Shown one piece after another: positions 8,791 through 16,412 of a DNA stretch of 62,449 bases. Numbering within the stretch: the stretch's first letter is position 1; each line of letters begins with the position of its first letter. This stretch comes from an uncultured Eubacteriales bacterium. GTDB taxonomy: Bacteria > Bacillota > Clostridia > Oscillospirales > CAG-272. Location: positions 1 through 62,449 of the forward strand of contig CAJLCI010000011.1 in assembly GCA_905205065.1 (NCBI GenBank). The letters run 5' to 3'. The notes under the pieces were generated by a model, which was not told the DNA's origin, did not search any database, and saw nothing but the letters and a program-made list of their open reading frames with translations. The position numbers and the translations under genes are program-made.

Positions 8791-8908
8791 TGCAAAAATA
8801 CATATTAAATTCAAGCATAAAAATGCCTATAGTTTTTAATGTTCTAATAGGCGGTATTAACAATTCACTTTTGGAAATTACTTGTGCTTTAATAAATAAT
8901 CTTTTCAC
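8768..8908 (-). CDS. 46-aa cassette leader peptide or signal peptide, copy A
   Basis: GTG at 8908 has GGAGG seven bases upstream. The peptide begins MKRLFIKAQV, is basic at the N-terminus with a hydrophobic middle, and ends FNMYFCSTMLAWL with one Cys. It aligns over its whole length without gaps with the peptide at 13260-13400; the C-terminal FNMxFCSTMLAWL is shared and the rest differs mostly by amino-acid-changing substitutions. The 3' end overlaps a terminator. Two readings are open: a leader peptide whose translation controls the terminator, or a secreted signal peptide. I favour the first because of the terminator overlap, but do not exclude the second. Confidence 0.65.
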   Translation of the reverse strand: MKRLFIKAQVISKSELLIPPIRTLKTIGIFMLEFNMYFCSTMLAWL

Positions 8909-9032
8909 AATATACCTCCATATGATCATCCTACAATCACAAGGGATAATTCTGTTTTATATTTGCATATATTTCTTGCTTAAATTAACATATAAATCCA
9001 TATTTTTTAATTTTATTCTTTATTACACTTTT

Positions 9033-9061
9033 ATATTACTATATTATGTCTGTATTGTCAA
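9033..9061 (-). promoter_or_regulatory. Cassette A promoter
   Basis: TTGACA and TAATAT are separated by 17 nt on the minus strand, about 125 nt before the GTG of the 46-codon ORF. The same boxes and spacing precede the homologous ORF at 13534-13562. Confidence 0.75.
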
Positions 9062-9104
9062 TAGATTTTTTTGTTTTTTTATATTAAATATATCTACGCT
9101 GCAT

Positions 9105-10166
9105 TCATTTCCTATAAACACTAAGTTCGTCAATCAGATTAGGAATATAGTCCCGCTCCACGTCGTTTACAGCTTTTATCTTTTCTATAGCCCGGCACAG
9201 TGTTCCCTCGTCCTGATTACATTTGTATTTTAACAGCATATACAGTACATTTTGAATCGCCTTAAAATTTGCTCCGGATTTTGAGACAAATTCATCAGAA
9301 CTATACAAATAGTTGTTTTTCGCAAGATATTCTACCCTAAGCCTCATTAAATTCTTGTGATCCATAAAGCTTCTGACGTACCGCATGTCAAGATCAAGAT
9401 ATCTTCCGTTACGTCCGATCTCCTCAATATAATTTGCGAGTTCTTCCCACACAGCTATTCCAAATTTTAGTTTTCCGGAATCTATATACTCTTTTATGTC
9501 AGGCCGGCCACTGAAATCCGAACACTCAGACGACATATATTCATCAAGCAGAAATATCACTTTATCCACTTTTAATGGTTCAAATTTAAAATCCCGATTT
9601 ATCTTGAAAAACAACAGCTCGACATACCCGCTTTGAACGTTTAAAAGCGCGTCATACAACTCGTCAAAGCTAATTTCATACGCAACATAATTACCTTCTA
9701 TATAACTTGAAGTCTGAAAGGTTTCTTTATCACAGTCAATCCCCCAAAGCAGGCATTCGTGATCAAAATTATATGGATTTCCTTTATTTTTTACACTGAA
9801 ACGTCCTTCATTCGGCCGGCAGTATACATATTCTCCGCTCAAAATTCTTTTCTTGGCAATCTCTATTGCCTCTGAGACGCACTTGGGATCGCAGTCCTTA
9901 CATACATGATTATCATGAGACATAATTCCCGTTTTCTCATACCATGCGTTATTTCCGTAGCCATATATATAAAACATATTTACATCTTCACTACTAAAAA
10001 TACAGCTGGAATATGAATCGCAGACCAGACGTGGAATTATTTCGCCGCCCAGGTTTCCCTCAATAACGCCAAACGCATATGCATAATTAAGATATGTCCT
10101 TATATGCGGATTCATTTCAAACGGTAGCAATTTCACTTTGTTCACCATTCCCTTCATATAATTCAA
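9105..10166 (-). CDS. 353-aa cassette protein of unknown function, copy B
   Basis: The protein and its gene are identical to 105-1166, including about 225 bp upstream. It ends 44 bp before the promoter of cassette A and directly follows the cassette B exporter. No known family is recognised. The CKDCDPKC cluster near residue 90 could bind metal, which is speculation. Its presence in both cassettes, whatever the other enzymes, suggests a function tied to the exporter or product family rather than to one chemical step. Confidence 0.8.
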   Translation of the reverse strand: MNYMKGMVNKVKLLPFEMNPHIRTYLNYAYAFGVIEGNLGGEIIPRLVCDSYSSCIFSSEDVNMFYIYGYGNNAWYEKTGIMSHDNHVCKDCDPKCVSEAIEIAKKRILSGEYVYCRPNEGRFSVKNKGNPYNFDHECLLWGIDCDKETFQTSSYIEGNYVAYEISFDELYDALLNVQSGYVELLFFKINRDFKFEPLKVDKVIFLLDEYMSSECSDFSGRPDIKEYIDSGKLKFGIAVWEELANYIEEIGRNGRYLDLDMRYVRSFMDHKNLMRLRVEYLAKNNYLYSSDEFVSKSGANFKAIQNVLYMLLKYKCNQDEGTLCRAIEKIKAVNDVERDYIPNLIDELSVYRK

Positions 10167-10391
10167 AAATACCTTTTCTAATATTTTTCACTTTCATTAC
10201 CTTCCTAAAAATGCAATATGTAACAACTCATAAAACGCATTTCAGCATAGTTTCGGATATACATTAATATGATTATCCTTTGCCAATGCATTTTAAATTA
10301 AAAGTATTTCATCCAATACTTCTATAAAGTCCTCGCATCAAAAGAAATACCGTTTCGGTTTGGATATCAGTACTTTCTTGACCGATTATTT

Positions 10392-12209
10392 TTAGCTATA
10401 GCTATTCGTATTTACTTCATCCCGATAAAACTGTGCCTGTTTGTCAAACATTTCTGTATATATTCCGCCTTTGCTGTATAGTTCCTGATGTGTTCCGTAT
10501 TCCGCTACGCTTCCGTTATCAAATACAGCTACTTTATCGGCAAGCTGTACGGCTGACAATCGGTGTGTTATGAGAACCGCACATTTATCGGTTATCATCC
10601 TATTAAATTGAGTATATATCTCATACTCTGCATTAGGATCTAATGCGGCCGTTGGCTCGTCTAATATATATATTTCTCCTCCGTGATAACACGCCCTTGC
10701 AATTGCTATTCGCTGATCTTCTCCTCCCGACGGTTCAAAACCATTTCCATCAATAGTCTTTCCAACATAAGTCTCATATCCCTTAGGCAATTTTTCTATT
10801 AGCTCGGTAAGATTATTATCATCGCAAACTTTGTCAAGCTTTTCAGCAACAAATTCATCGGCCAAAACAATATTTTCTTTTATAGAAAAATCATACCTGC
10901 AAAAATCCTGAAAAACAGGCGCAAACAATCTCAAATATTTTTCATAATCATATTCGCAGATATTAACCCCATTTAATAAAATTTCACCTTCTGTAGGAGA
11001 ATATAAGCGTGTCAACAATTTTATAAAAGTAGATTTTCCCGAACCATTACTGCCGACTATACATAGTTTCTCCTTATAATTAATTTTAAGATTCAAATTT
11101 TTCAATGCATAATTTTCGCTTCCCGGATATTTAAACGATACATTTCTAAACTCTATAATTGACTTATCGTTATAACAAGGAATTTTTTCGCCTGAACCAT
11201 AATGCCGCATAGGTATATTCATAAAATCTATTAAATCGTTTACATTTAAACTGTTTGCACTCAACTGAAGATATGAATTTACCACAGAACTTAACGCTCC
11301 GGAAAACTGTCCCACAGCATTCAAATATATCGTCATGTTACCAATTGACAGGCCCTTTTTTATAACAAGAAATATCAGGTATACATATAATACAAGCTGT
11401 TGAATAAAGGCAGTTACAGACATAGCAAAGCTTGCCTTGTTTTCCTTTTTCATATAGGACATTTGAGTTTTATTTGTATCTCTTTCAATTTCTGCGCATT
11501 TGCTAACCAACAGATCTTTTAAACCAAAAAGCCTTATTTCTTTAGCAAACCAAAATTCAGTTGTTATATATGACATTACCATATTTTTAGAGCTGTTTTT
11601 TTCCGCTTCGATCCTGCTGAAATACTGCTGCCTATTGAGCCATTTTGTCACTAATGAATTTACATAAACTACACATATTGTCAAAACAATTATTAGTGGG
11701 CTTAATGTTGTAATTATGTATGATATAGCAATCAAACTCAAAATTGCTGTAATAAGCGAACTAAGAAGATTTACCGTATTTAAAGTGTTATCTAAAACAT
11801 CATTTGCACGATATTTTAACCTGTTTATTTCGGGAATTTCCAGCGTTTCATAATCCATCTTCATAGTATACAGTAAAAAATCTGATTGGCATTTAATATT
11901 AAAAGATGATGAAATTTGAGTAAGAGCTTTATTTAGCTGTGAATTCAGTATATTATTTATTGGCGGAGATAGAGTCAATATTCCAACATATAGAATAATC
12001 CTATCAATTCTTAAATTATTTGTCAATTCATTAATTATAAGTCCTGGAAAAATTGTATATATCAAGGGGAAAATAGTATTTATTACACTCATTATGATTC
12101 TCATCAATACATAAAGTTTACCACTCTTCCAAACAAATCCCAACATATATTTTGTTGTTCTGAAAGTGTTAACTAAATTCTGTTTTCTATTATTATTTTT
12201 TTCCTTCAT
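10392..12209 (-). CDS. Peptide-type ABC exporter (fused permease and ATPase), cassette B
   Basis: The 605-residue protein is a paralogue of the exporter at 1392-3203 with the same order: six-helix membrane domain to about residue 335, then an ATPase with Walker A GSNGSGKST, signature PSGGEDQR and Walker B IYILDEP. I chose ATG 12209, which has GGAGAG upstream; an in-frame ATG at 12236 lacks a good site. The N-terminal two thirds differ substantially from copy A, while the last 70 or so residues are identical. That fits different export substrates with a homogenised 3' end. No peptidase domain is present. Confidence 0.9.
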   Translation of the reverse strand: MKEKNNNRKQNLVNTFRTTKYMLGFVWKSGKLYVLMRIIMSVINTIFPLIYTIFPGLIINELTNNLRIDRIILYVGILTLSPPINNILNSQLNKALTQISSSFNIKCQSDFLLYTMKMDYETLEIPEINRLKYRANDVLDNTLNTVNLLSSLITAILSLIAISYIITTLSPLIIVLTICVVYVNSLVTKWLNRQQYFSRIEAEKNSSKNMVMSYITTEFWFAKEIRLFGLKDLLVSKCAEIERDTNKTQMSYMKKENKASFAMSVTAFIQQLVLYVYLIFLVIKKGLSIGNMTIYLNAVGQFSGALSSVVNSYLQLSANSLNVNDLIDFMNIPMRHYGSGEKIPCYNDKSIIEFRNVSFKYPGSENYALKNLNLKINYKEKLCIVGSNGSGKSTFIKLLTRLYSPTEGEILLNGVNICEYDYEKYLRLFAPVFQDFCRYDFSIKENIVLADEFVAEKLDKVCDDNNLTELIEKLPKGYETYVGKTIDGNGFEPSGGEDQRIAIARACYHGGEIYILDEPTAALDPNAEYEIYTQFNRMITDKCAVLITHRLSAVQLADKVAVFDNGSVAEYGTHQELYSKGGIYTEMFDKQAQFYRDEVNTNSYS

Positions 12210-12574
12210 TTTCTCTCCAGTTTGTAAAGAAATCATTCGCTCATTTTTATTTAGTATTACAAAGAATGTATATTATTTTTATTATCAAGTTTTTTAATGT
12301 AAACTTATTTAATTCTGTACAATGCATTTCTGTATCTTCTTTTTTGCTATTTATCTTTATTATTAATCTCTCAATTCCTTTTTGTATTCCCAGAGTAAGA
12401 TTAACCTCACCGAATCCCCACCGAATATATATTTATTCATTAAGTGCTACAGAGGCGTTTTCACCATTTTTCCAGATGTAAAATTTTTGCAGGGGTACTC
12501 TCAGTCAAAATAGCCAAGCGGCGATTGTTAGATACAGGCAACCGCTCGAAAACTGATGTTTGTTTTCATAATTA
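12210..12574 (-). other. Gap between GNAT and exporter genes of cassette B
   Basis: In cassette A the equivalent place holds the precursor peptide. Here I see only weak short ORFs on the minus strand: a 25-codon one starting MNKYIFGGDSV, and a 27-codon one starting MHCTELNKF with two Cys. None has a proper ribosome binding site. No inverted repeat like that at 3280-3502 was seen. I do not call a precursor here. Confidence 0.4.
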
Positions 12575-13177
12575 TTACAGCTTTTTTCTGTAAAGTAAGC
12601 ACTTAAGGCCAACATTATCGGAAAGTTCAAGTACAATTTCTTTTTCACCGACTCGCTCAAAACCTCTACGCTCATAAAATTGATATGTGCAATTCGTGTC
12701 AGTAAATAAATAGATTTCCTTGCCTGCTTCTCTCATCGAAAGTTCATTCAAAAGGTATGTACCTACACCTTTTATTTCGCTGTCAGGATTTGCAGCCAAA
12801 AACCGAATTTCACCGTCGGGATTGTAATGTTCTGTGTATCTTGCAAACATTTCTTTGTTAGCTTCGTTATATGGCATTACACCGCCACCGAAAAACAAAT
12901 TTTGAATACCATCTACAATCTTAACATACAATCCTTTCCAAAAGGATTTATATGGTTTCGGCTCGTCTTTCATATCTGCAATAAGAACACCTAAAAGCAT
13001 ATCTCGCTCATATGCCGCAATGACTTGCGTTGCATTTGTGTATTCCAAATACCAAAAGTACCTGCCGTATACTTGAAGAATAAAATCATTTTTTAAGTAT
13101 TCATCAAAATGCATTCCCTTGATAGCATACTGAATAACCTTTTTGAAATCCTTTTTATCTATTTCCTTTATTTGCAT
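12575..13177 (-). CDS. GNAT family N-acetyltransferase
   Basis: The 200-residue protein has the GNAT fold pattern: the central strand IRFLAANPDSEIKGVGTYLL with the acetyl-CoA binding loop (S/E-x-K-G-V-G-T) near residues 130-145, and the typical ending YQFYERRGFERVGEKE. It acetylates an amine using acetyl-CoA; the substrate is not predictable. It occupies the place of the biosynthetic genes in cassette B, so it may modify the exported molecule or protect the cell by acetylating it. It could also be an unrelated cargo gene. It follows the 46-codon ORF and terminator of cassette B. Confidence 0.85.
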   Translation of the reverse strand: MQIKEIDKKDFKKVIQYAIKGMHFDEYLKNDFILQVYGRYFWYLEYTNATQVIAAYERDMLLGVLIADMKDEPKPYKSFWKGLYVKIVDGIQNLFFGGGVMPYNEANKEMFARYTEHYNPDGEIRFLAANPDSEIKGVGTYLLNELSMREAGKEIYLFTDTNCTYQFYERRGFERVGEKEIVLELSDNVGLKCLLYRKKL

Positions 13178-13238
13178 TGCTCTTCATACCTCATTAAATT
13201 ACAAATTAACCATATGCAAAAGTATAAATAAAATACTG

Positions 13239-13282
13239 AAAAAAAAGCACAAAGCATACCTATAACCAGGCAAGCATTGTGC
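13239..13282 (-). terminator. Intrinsic terminator overlapping the end of the 46-codon ORF (cassette B)
   Basis: This has the same hairpin and T-run as at 8747-8790, again with the ORF stop codon in the loop. Conservation of hairpin plus ORF end in both cassettes argues that their overlap matters. Confidence 0.8.
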
Positions 13283-13400
13283 TGCAAAAATGCATATTAA
13301 ATTCAAACACAGAAATGCCTATAGCTTTTAATGTTCTAATAACAGGTAATAACAATGCGCTTTGGAAAATTACATGCATTTTAATAAATAAACTCTTCAC
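13260..13400 (-). CDS. 46-aa cassette leader peptide or signal peptide, copy B
   Basis: GTG at 13400 has GGAGG seven bases upstream. The peptide begins MKSLFIKMHV and ends FNMHFCSTMLAWL. Against copy A there are 19 base changes in 141, no indels and no stops; about 13 residues change and only three codons change silently. This is unusual for a conserved protein but the frame is kept. The two possible roles are given under copy A. Confidence 0.65.
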   Translation of the reverse strand: MKSLFIKMHVIFQSALLLPVIRTLKAIGISVFEFNMHFCSTMLAWL

Positions 13401-13533
13401 AATATACCTCCATATGATCATCTTACAATCACAAGGGATAATGATGTTTTATATTTACATATATAAATATTTATTCTTATTTATATTAACAGATAAAACC
13501 ATATTTTTAAATTTCATTCATTAATACATTTTT

Positions 13534-13562
13534 ATATTACCGTATTATGTATGATTTGTCAA
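13534..13562 (-). promoter_or_regulatory. Cassette B promoter
   Basis: TTGACA, 17-nt spacer and TAATAT on the minus strand, homologous to the promoter at 9033-9061. Both leaders also share a stretch ending in CACAAGGGATAAT, read on the plus strand. Confidence 0.75.
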
Positions 13563-13570
13563 TACTTTTT

Positions 13571-13600
13571 CATCATTTATCATTATTTATCATTATTTTA
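13571..13600. repeat. Three 10-bp tandem repeats
   Basis: Three units close to CATTATTTAT lie just upstream of the cassette B promoter, at the right edge of the AT-rich island. Confidence 0.7.
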
Positions 13601-13791
13601 TGAATTGCAATATAAAAGGCCAGAAAAAATCAAGTGATATAGATTCGTTTGATAAGCTTATTGGAAGAAAGACCGTGAAACAATCTTCAGTGGTAAATGT
13701 TTATCAAACATTCAACCGTCTGCATTCTCTCATAAGATGAAGTAAACACAAAATATATCGTAGTCCTGATGAAATTATAAGCGAAAAATTG

Positions 13792-14082
13792 TTAGTTAAT
13801 AATCAATATTTTATCCTTTATAATATTAAAGTCTTCAAAAGCCGCACCGGAGATAAGCGGAACTAATACAATTTTTTTACACACAGAAAACAGACTGCTA
13901 TAATAGCATCTTTCCTGTAACAACCTAAATCATACCCTTCCGTTTTTTTATCATAAGGTAGGGATACAGATCCTAAATCTATAATATCGTCTCTCGAAAG
14001 CTTTGCACAAACTCCATATGTATTATGATCAGTTCAGGCAAGCTTAACGCCCTTGCCTGAAGATGATACAATAAGCTGTGCA
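13792..14082 (-). pseudogene. Decayed gene fragment
   Basis: The minus strand reads protein-like sequence with one internal stop and one frameshift. From about 14082: IAQLIVSSSGKGVKLA, stop, TDHNTYGVCAKLSRDDIIDL, then GYDLGCYRKDAIIAVCF. A shift in a run of seven As follows, then KKIVLVPLISGAAFEDF to a stop at 13792. I cannot name the family. It lies between the peptide island and the conserved GGGtGRT pair, as expected for an insertion scar. Confidence 0.45.
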
Positions 14083-14132
14083 ATTTAAATAGAATTAGTA
14101 TAAAAAATATCATTGGTTAAATAAAAATCAGA

Positions 14133-14164
14133 CGTGTCACAAAGCAAAACCGCCTTGTGACACG
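14133..14164 (-). terminator. Terminator of the GGGtGRT operon
   Basis: CGTGTCACAAAG and CTTGTGACACG form a strong stem with a short loop. On the minus strand it is followed by a T-rich tract. It lies 50 bp after the stop of the gene at 14214. Confidence 0.75.
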
Positions 14165-14213
14165 CCAAATTCTGTAAAATTCGTTGTTTAATTTACCAAA
14201 TTTTGAAACCGAC

Positions 14214-15221
14214 TTACTTCATAGCCTCTTCTACAGCAACTGCAACGGCAACAGTCATACCTACCATTGGGTTGTTGCCCGCGCCGATAAGTCCCATCAT
14301 CTCGACATGCGCCGGTACAGATGAAGAACCTGCAAACTGCGCGTCTCCGTGCATACGTCCCATAGAGTCGGTAAGACCGTAGGACGCAGGTCCTGCCGCC
14401 ATATTGTCAGGATGAAGCGTGCGGCCTGTTCCTCCTCCGGAAGCAACCGAGAAGTAATTCTTGCCGTTTTCAATAGCCCACTTCTTATATGTGCCCGCAA
14501 CAAGATGCTGGAAACGAGTCGGATTTGTTGAGTTGCCGGTTATAGAAACATCAACAGATTCATGCTTCATAATCGCAACGCCTTCAAGAACATCGTTTGC
14601 ACCATAGCAAAGAACCTTTGCTTTGTCTCCATCCGAATAAGCTGTAGTATTTACAATTTTCAGCTCATCATTATAGAAATCATAATCTGTCTGCACATAG
14701 GTAAATCCGTTAATACGGCTTATAATATATGCAGCGTCTTTTCCTAGTCCGTTAAGAATTACGCGAAGAGGAGTTTTACGCACCTTATTAGCTGTGCGTG
14801 CTATACCTATAGCGCCTTCAGCTGCAGCAAAGGACTCATGACCGGCAAGAAAGCAAAAGCATTTTGTCTCCTCACGAAGGAGCATAGCCGCAAGATTTCC
14901 GTGGCCAAGACCGACTTTACGGTTTTGAGCAACCGATCCCGGAATACAAAATGCCTGCAGACCGATTCCGATTGCCTCAGCGGCATCCGCAGCGTTCTTA
15001 GCACCTTTCTTTATTGCAACGGCACATCCGAGTGTATATGCCCAGCTTGCGTTATCAAACGCAATGGGCTGAACGCCCTTTACAATTTCATCGACATGGA
15101 TTCCGTGCGCTTCGCAAATAGAGCGTGCTTCCTCCAGGTCAGCGATGCCATACTCGGCGAGACAGGCCTTAATCCCTGCCATACGTCTTTCCTTGCCTTC
15201 AAACATTACATCGTTAGACAT
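14214..15221 (-). CDS. GGGtGRT family protein
   Basis: The 335-residue protein carries the motif that names its family, GGGTGRT, near residue 265 (SVASGGGTGRTLHP). Other Gly-rich segments include GLIGAGNNPMVGMTVAVA at the C-terminus, and Cys residues occur in CFCFLAGH. The family is widespread in anaerobic Clostridia and its biochemical role is, to my knowledge, not settled. It follows a NifU-like scaffold gene by 19 bp, the usual pairing, which suggests a joint role with an iron-sulfur or other metal-containing enzyme. The ATG has AAGGGG upstream. Identification is firm, function is open. Confidence 0.93.
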   Translation of the reverse strand: MSNDVMFEGKERRMAGIKACLAEYGIADLEEARSICEAHGIHVDEIVKGVQPIAFDNASWAYTLGCAVAIKKGAKNAADAAEAIGIGLQAFCIPGSVAQNRKVGLGHGNLAAMLLREETKCFCFLAGHESFAAAEGAIGIARTANKVRKTPLRVILNGLGKDAAYIISRINGFTYVQTDYDFYNDELKIVNTTAYSDGDKAKVLCYGANDVLEGVAIMKHESVDVSITGNSTNPTRFQHLVAGTYKKWAIENGKNYFSVASGGGTGRTLHPDNMAAGPASYGLTDSMGRMHGDAQFAGSSSVPAHVEMMGLIGAGNNPMVGMTVAVAVAVEEAMK

Positions 15222-15240
15222 CAGTAGTTACGCCCCTTTC

Positions 15241-15954
15241 TTAAGATTCGCGCGGATCTATATATTTTACCGCTTCGTCATATCTTCCGTATGTCTTAAT
15301 ATTTGACTCGTAAGCCTCGGCAGGAGCTTTTCCAGCCTTTATAGCGTCAAGCATTTTACCAAGATTTATAAATTTGTATCCTATAACTTCATCATTCTTG
15401 TCAAGTCCGAGTGAAAGAATATATCCCTCGGCCATCTCAAGATAACGAACGCCTTTCAGCTTTGTGCCGAATATTGTTCCAACCTGAGAACGAAGTCCCT
15501 TTCCGAGATCGTCAAGCGATGCGCCGATCGGAAGTCCTCCCTCCGAAAATGCCGTCTGTGAACGACCGTAGACAAGCTGCTTGAAAATTTCACGCATTGC
15601 AACATTTATGGCATCGCAGACAAGGTCTGTATTGAGAGCTTCAAGCAAAGTCTTTCCCTGAAGAATCTCAGCCGCCATCGCTGCAGAATGTGTCATGCCG
15701 GAGCATCCGAGGGTTTCAACGAGAGCTTCCTCGATAATACCGTTTTTGACATTAAGTGTCAGCTTGCATGCTCCTTGCTGAGGAGCACACCATCCGATTC
15801 CGTGAGAAAGGCCGCTGATGTCTTTTATCTCATATGCCTTAACCCATTTTCCCTCTTCAGGAATAGGCGCAGGACCGTGATGAGGCCCCTTGGCGACAGC
15901 ACACATGCTTTCAACCTTGCTGGAAACAGCGTAGCTGCATTCTGTATTGCTCAT
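15241..15954 (-). CDS. NifU-like iron-sulfur scaffold/TSCPD-type protein
   Basis: The 237-residue protein has Cys residues where scaffold proteins bind clusters: GWCAPQQGACKLTLNV near residue 55, ETLGCSGMTHSAAMAAEIL near residue 85 and LVCDAINVAMREIFKQLVYG near residue 110. It is annotated in related genomes as an iron-sulfur assembly scaffold and is paired with the GGGtGRT gene downstream. The start ATG has GGAGA upstream. A SigA-type promoter lies at 15992-16020. The two genes form one operon ended by the terminator at 14133-14164. Confidence 0.85.
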   Translation of the reverse strand: MSNTECSYAVSSKVESMCAVAKGPHHGPAPIPEEGKWVKAYEIKDISGLSHGIGWCAPQQGACKLTLNVKNGIIEEALVETLGCSGMTHSAAMAAEILQGKTLLEALNTDLVCDAINVAMREIFKQLVYGRSQTAFSEGGLPIGASLDDLGKGLRSQVGTIFGTKLKGVRYLEMAEGYILSLGLDKNDEVIGYKFINLGKMLDAIKAGKAPAEAYESNIKTYGRYDEAVKYIDPRES

Positions 15955-15991
15955 ATCTAAGTCTCCTGTTCTTTTATATTTTTATGAATAC

Positions 15992-16020
15992 AGTATATTC
16001 TTTTTATTCTCTAAAATCAA
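15992..16020 (-). promoter_or_regulatory. Promoter of the scaffold-GGGtGRT operon
   Basis: On the minus strand TTGATT, 17 nt, TATACT, about 40 nt before the start codon. Confidence 0.7.
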
Positions 16021-16075
16021 GACTTTTATGTAAAAAATATCGTAATTTAATAAAGTTTCTTAAAATTTCCGCTCG

Positions 16076-16104
16076 TTGACAGAAAATGAGTGTTATGATA
16101 TAAT
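16076..16104 (+). promoter_or_regulatory. Promoter of tex, with extended -10
   Basis: TTGACA, 17 nt, TATAAT with TGA directly before the -10. The leader to the start codon is about 300 nt. Right after the -10 lies a hairpin (TACTTTAAAGT-type arms), then GTTTCGTTTTGC. The same order is seen before three other genes in this window. Confidence 0.8.
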
Positions 16105-16412
16105 ACTTAAAATGTCAACACTTTAAAGTATACGTTTCGTTTTGCTTGCAAAGATCACGAGTTAACAAGGCAAAAATATCGAAAATTACGGTTTATTCGG
16201 ACTTTACGTTACAGCATCTTCAGACAGCCTTGCTATAAAGGTTCTCTGTATTATGCCGCCATGCGGGTTCAATACCTGCAAGTATTGGCAGCTTTGAAAA
16301 AATGCTTTGGCAGACAAGTGCTTTGCGTCAAAAACTTGAAATATTGTGTTGAACGAAACATATAATAACGAAACATATTATACTGATTTAAATATATAAG
16401 AAAGGGCTTTTG

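Larger units (their letters stand above)
9001..10601. repeat. 1.6-kb perfect direct repeat, right copy
   Basis: This is the second copy of the repeat at 1-1601, exactly 9000 bp to the right. Beyond 10601 the two exporter genes remain homologous but diverge at about protein-paralogue level. The perfect tract is therefore best explained by recent gene conversion or a recent duplication rather than by slow divergence of the whole gene. Confidence 0.95.
13563..14213. other. Gene-poor junction between island and core genome
   Basis: Apart from the tandem 10-bp repeats, the decayed fragment and the hairpin at 14133-14164, no gene is seen. A 46-codon plus-strand ORF at 13600-13740 has no ribosome binding site. 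Confidence 0.5.

Noticed and set aside
12266..12481. 71-codon plus-strand ORF between GNAT and exporter
   Set aside because: Opposite to the operon, low-complexity hydrophobic translation, no ribosome binding site.
13600..13740. 46-codon plus-strand ORF in the island border
   Set aside because: No ribosome binding site and no recognisable family; probably chance.
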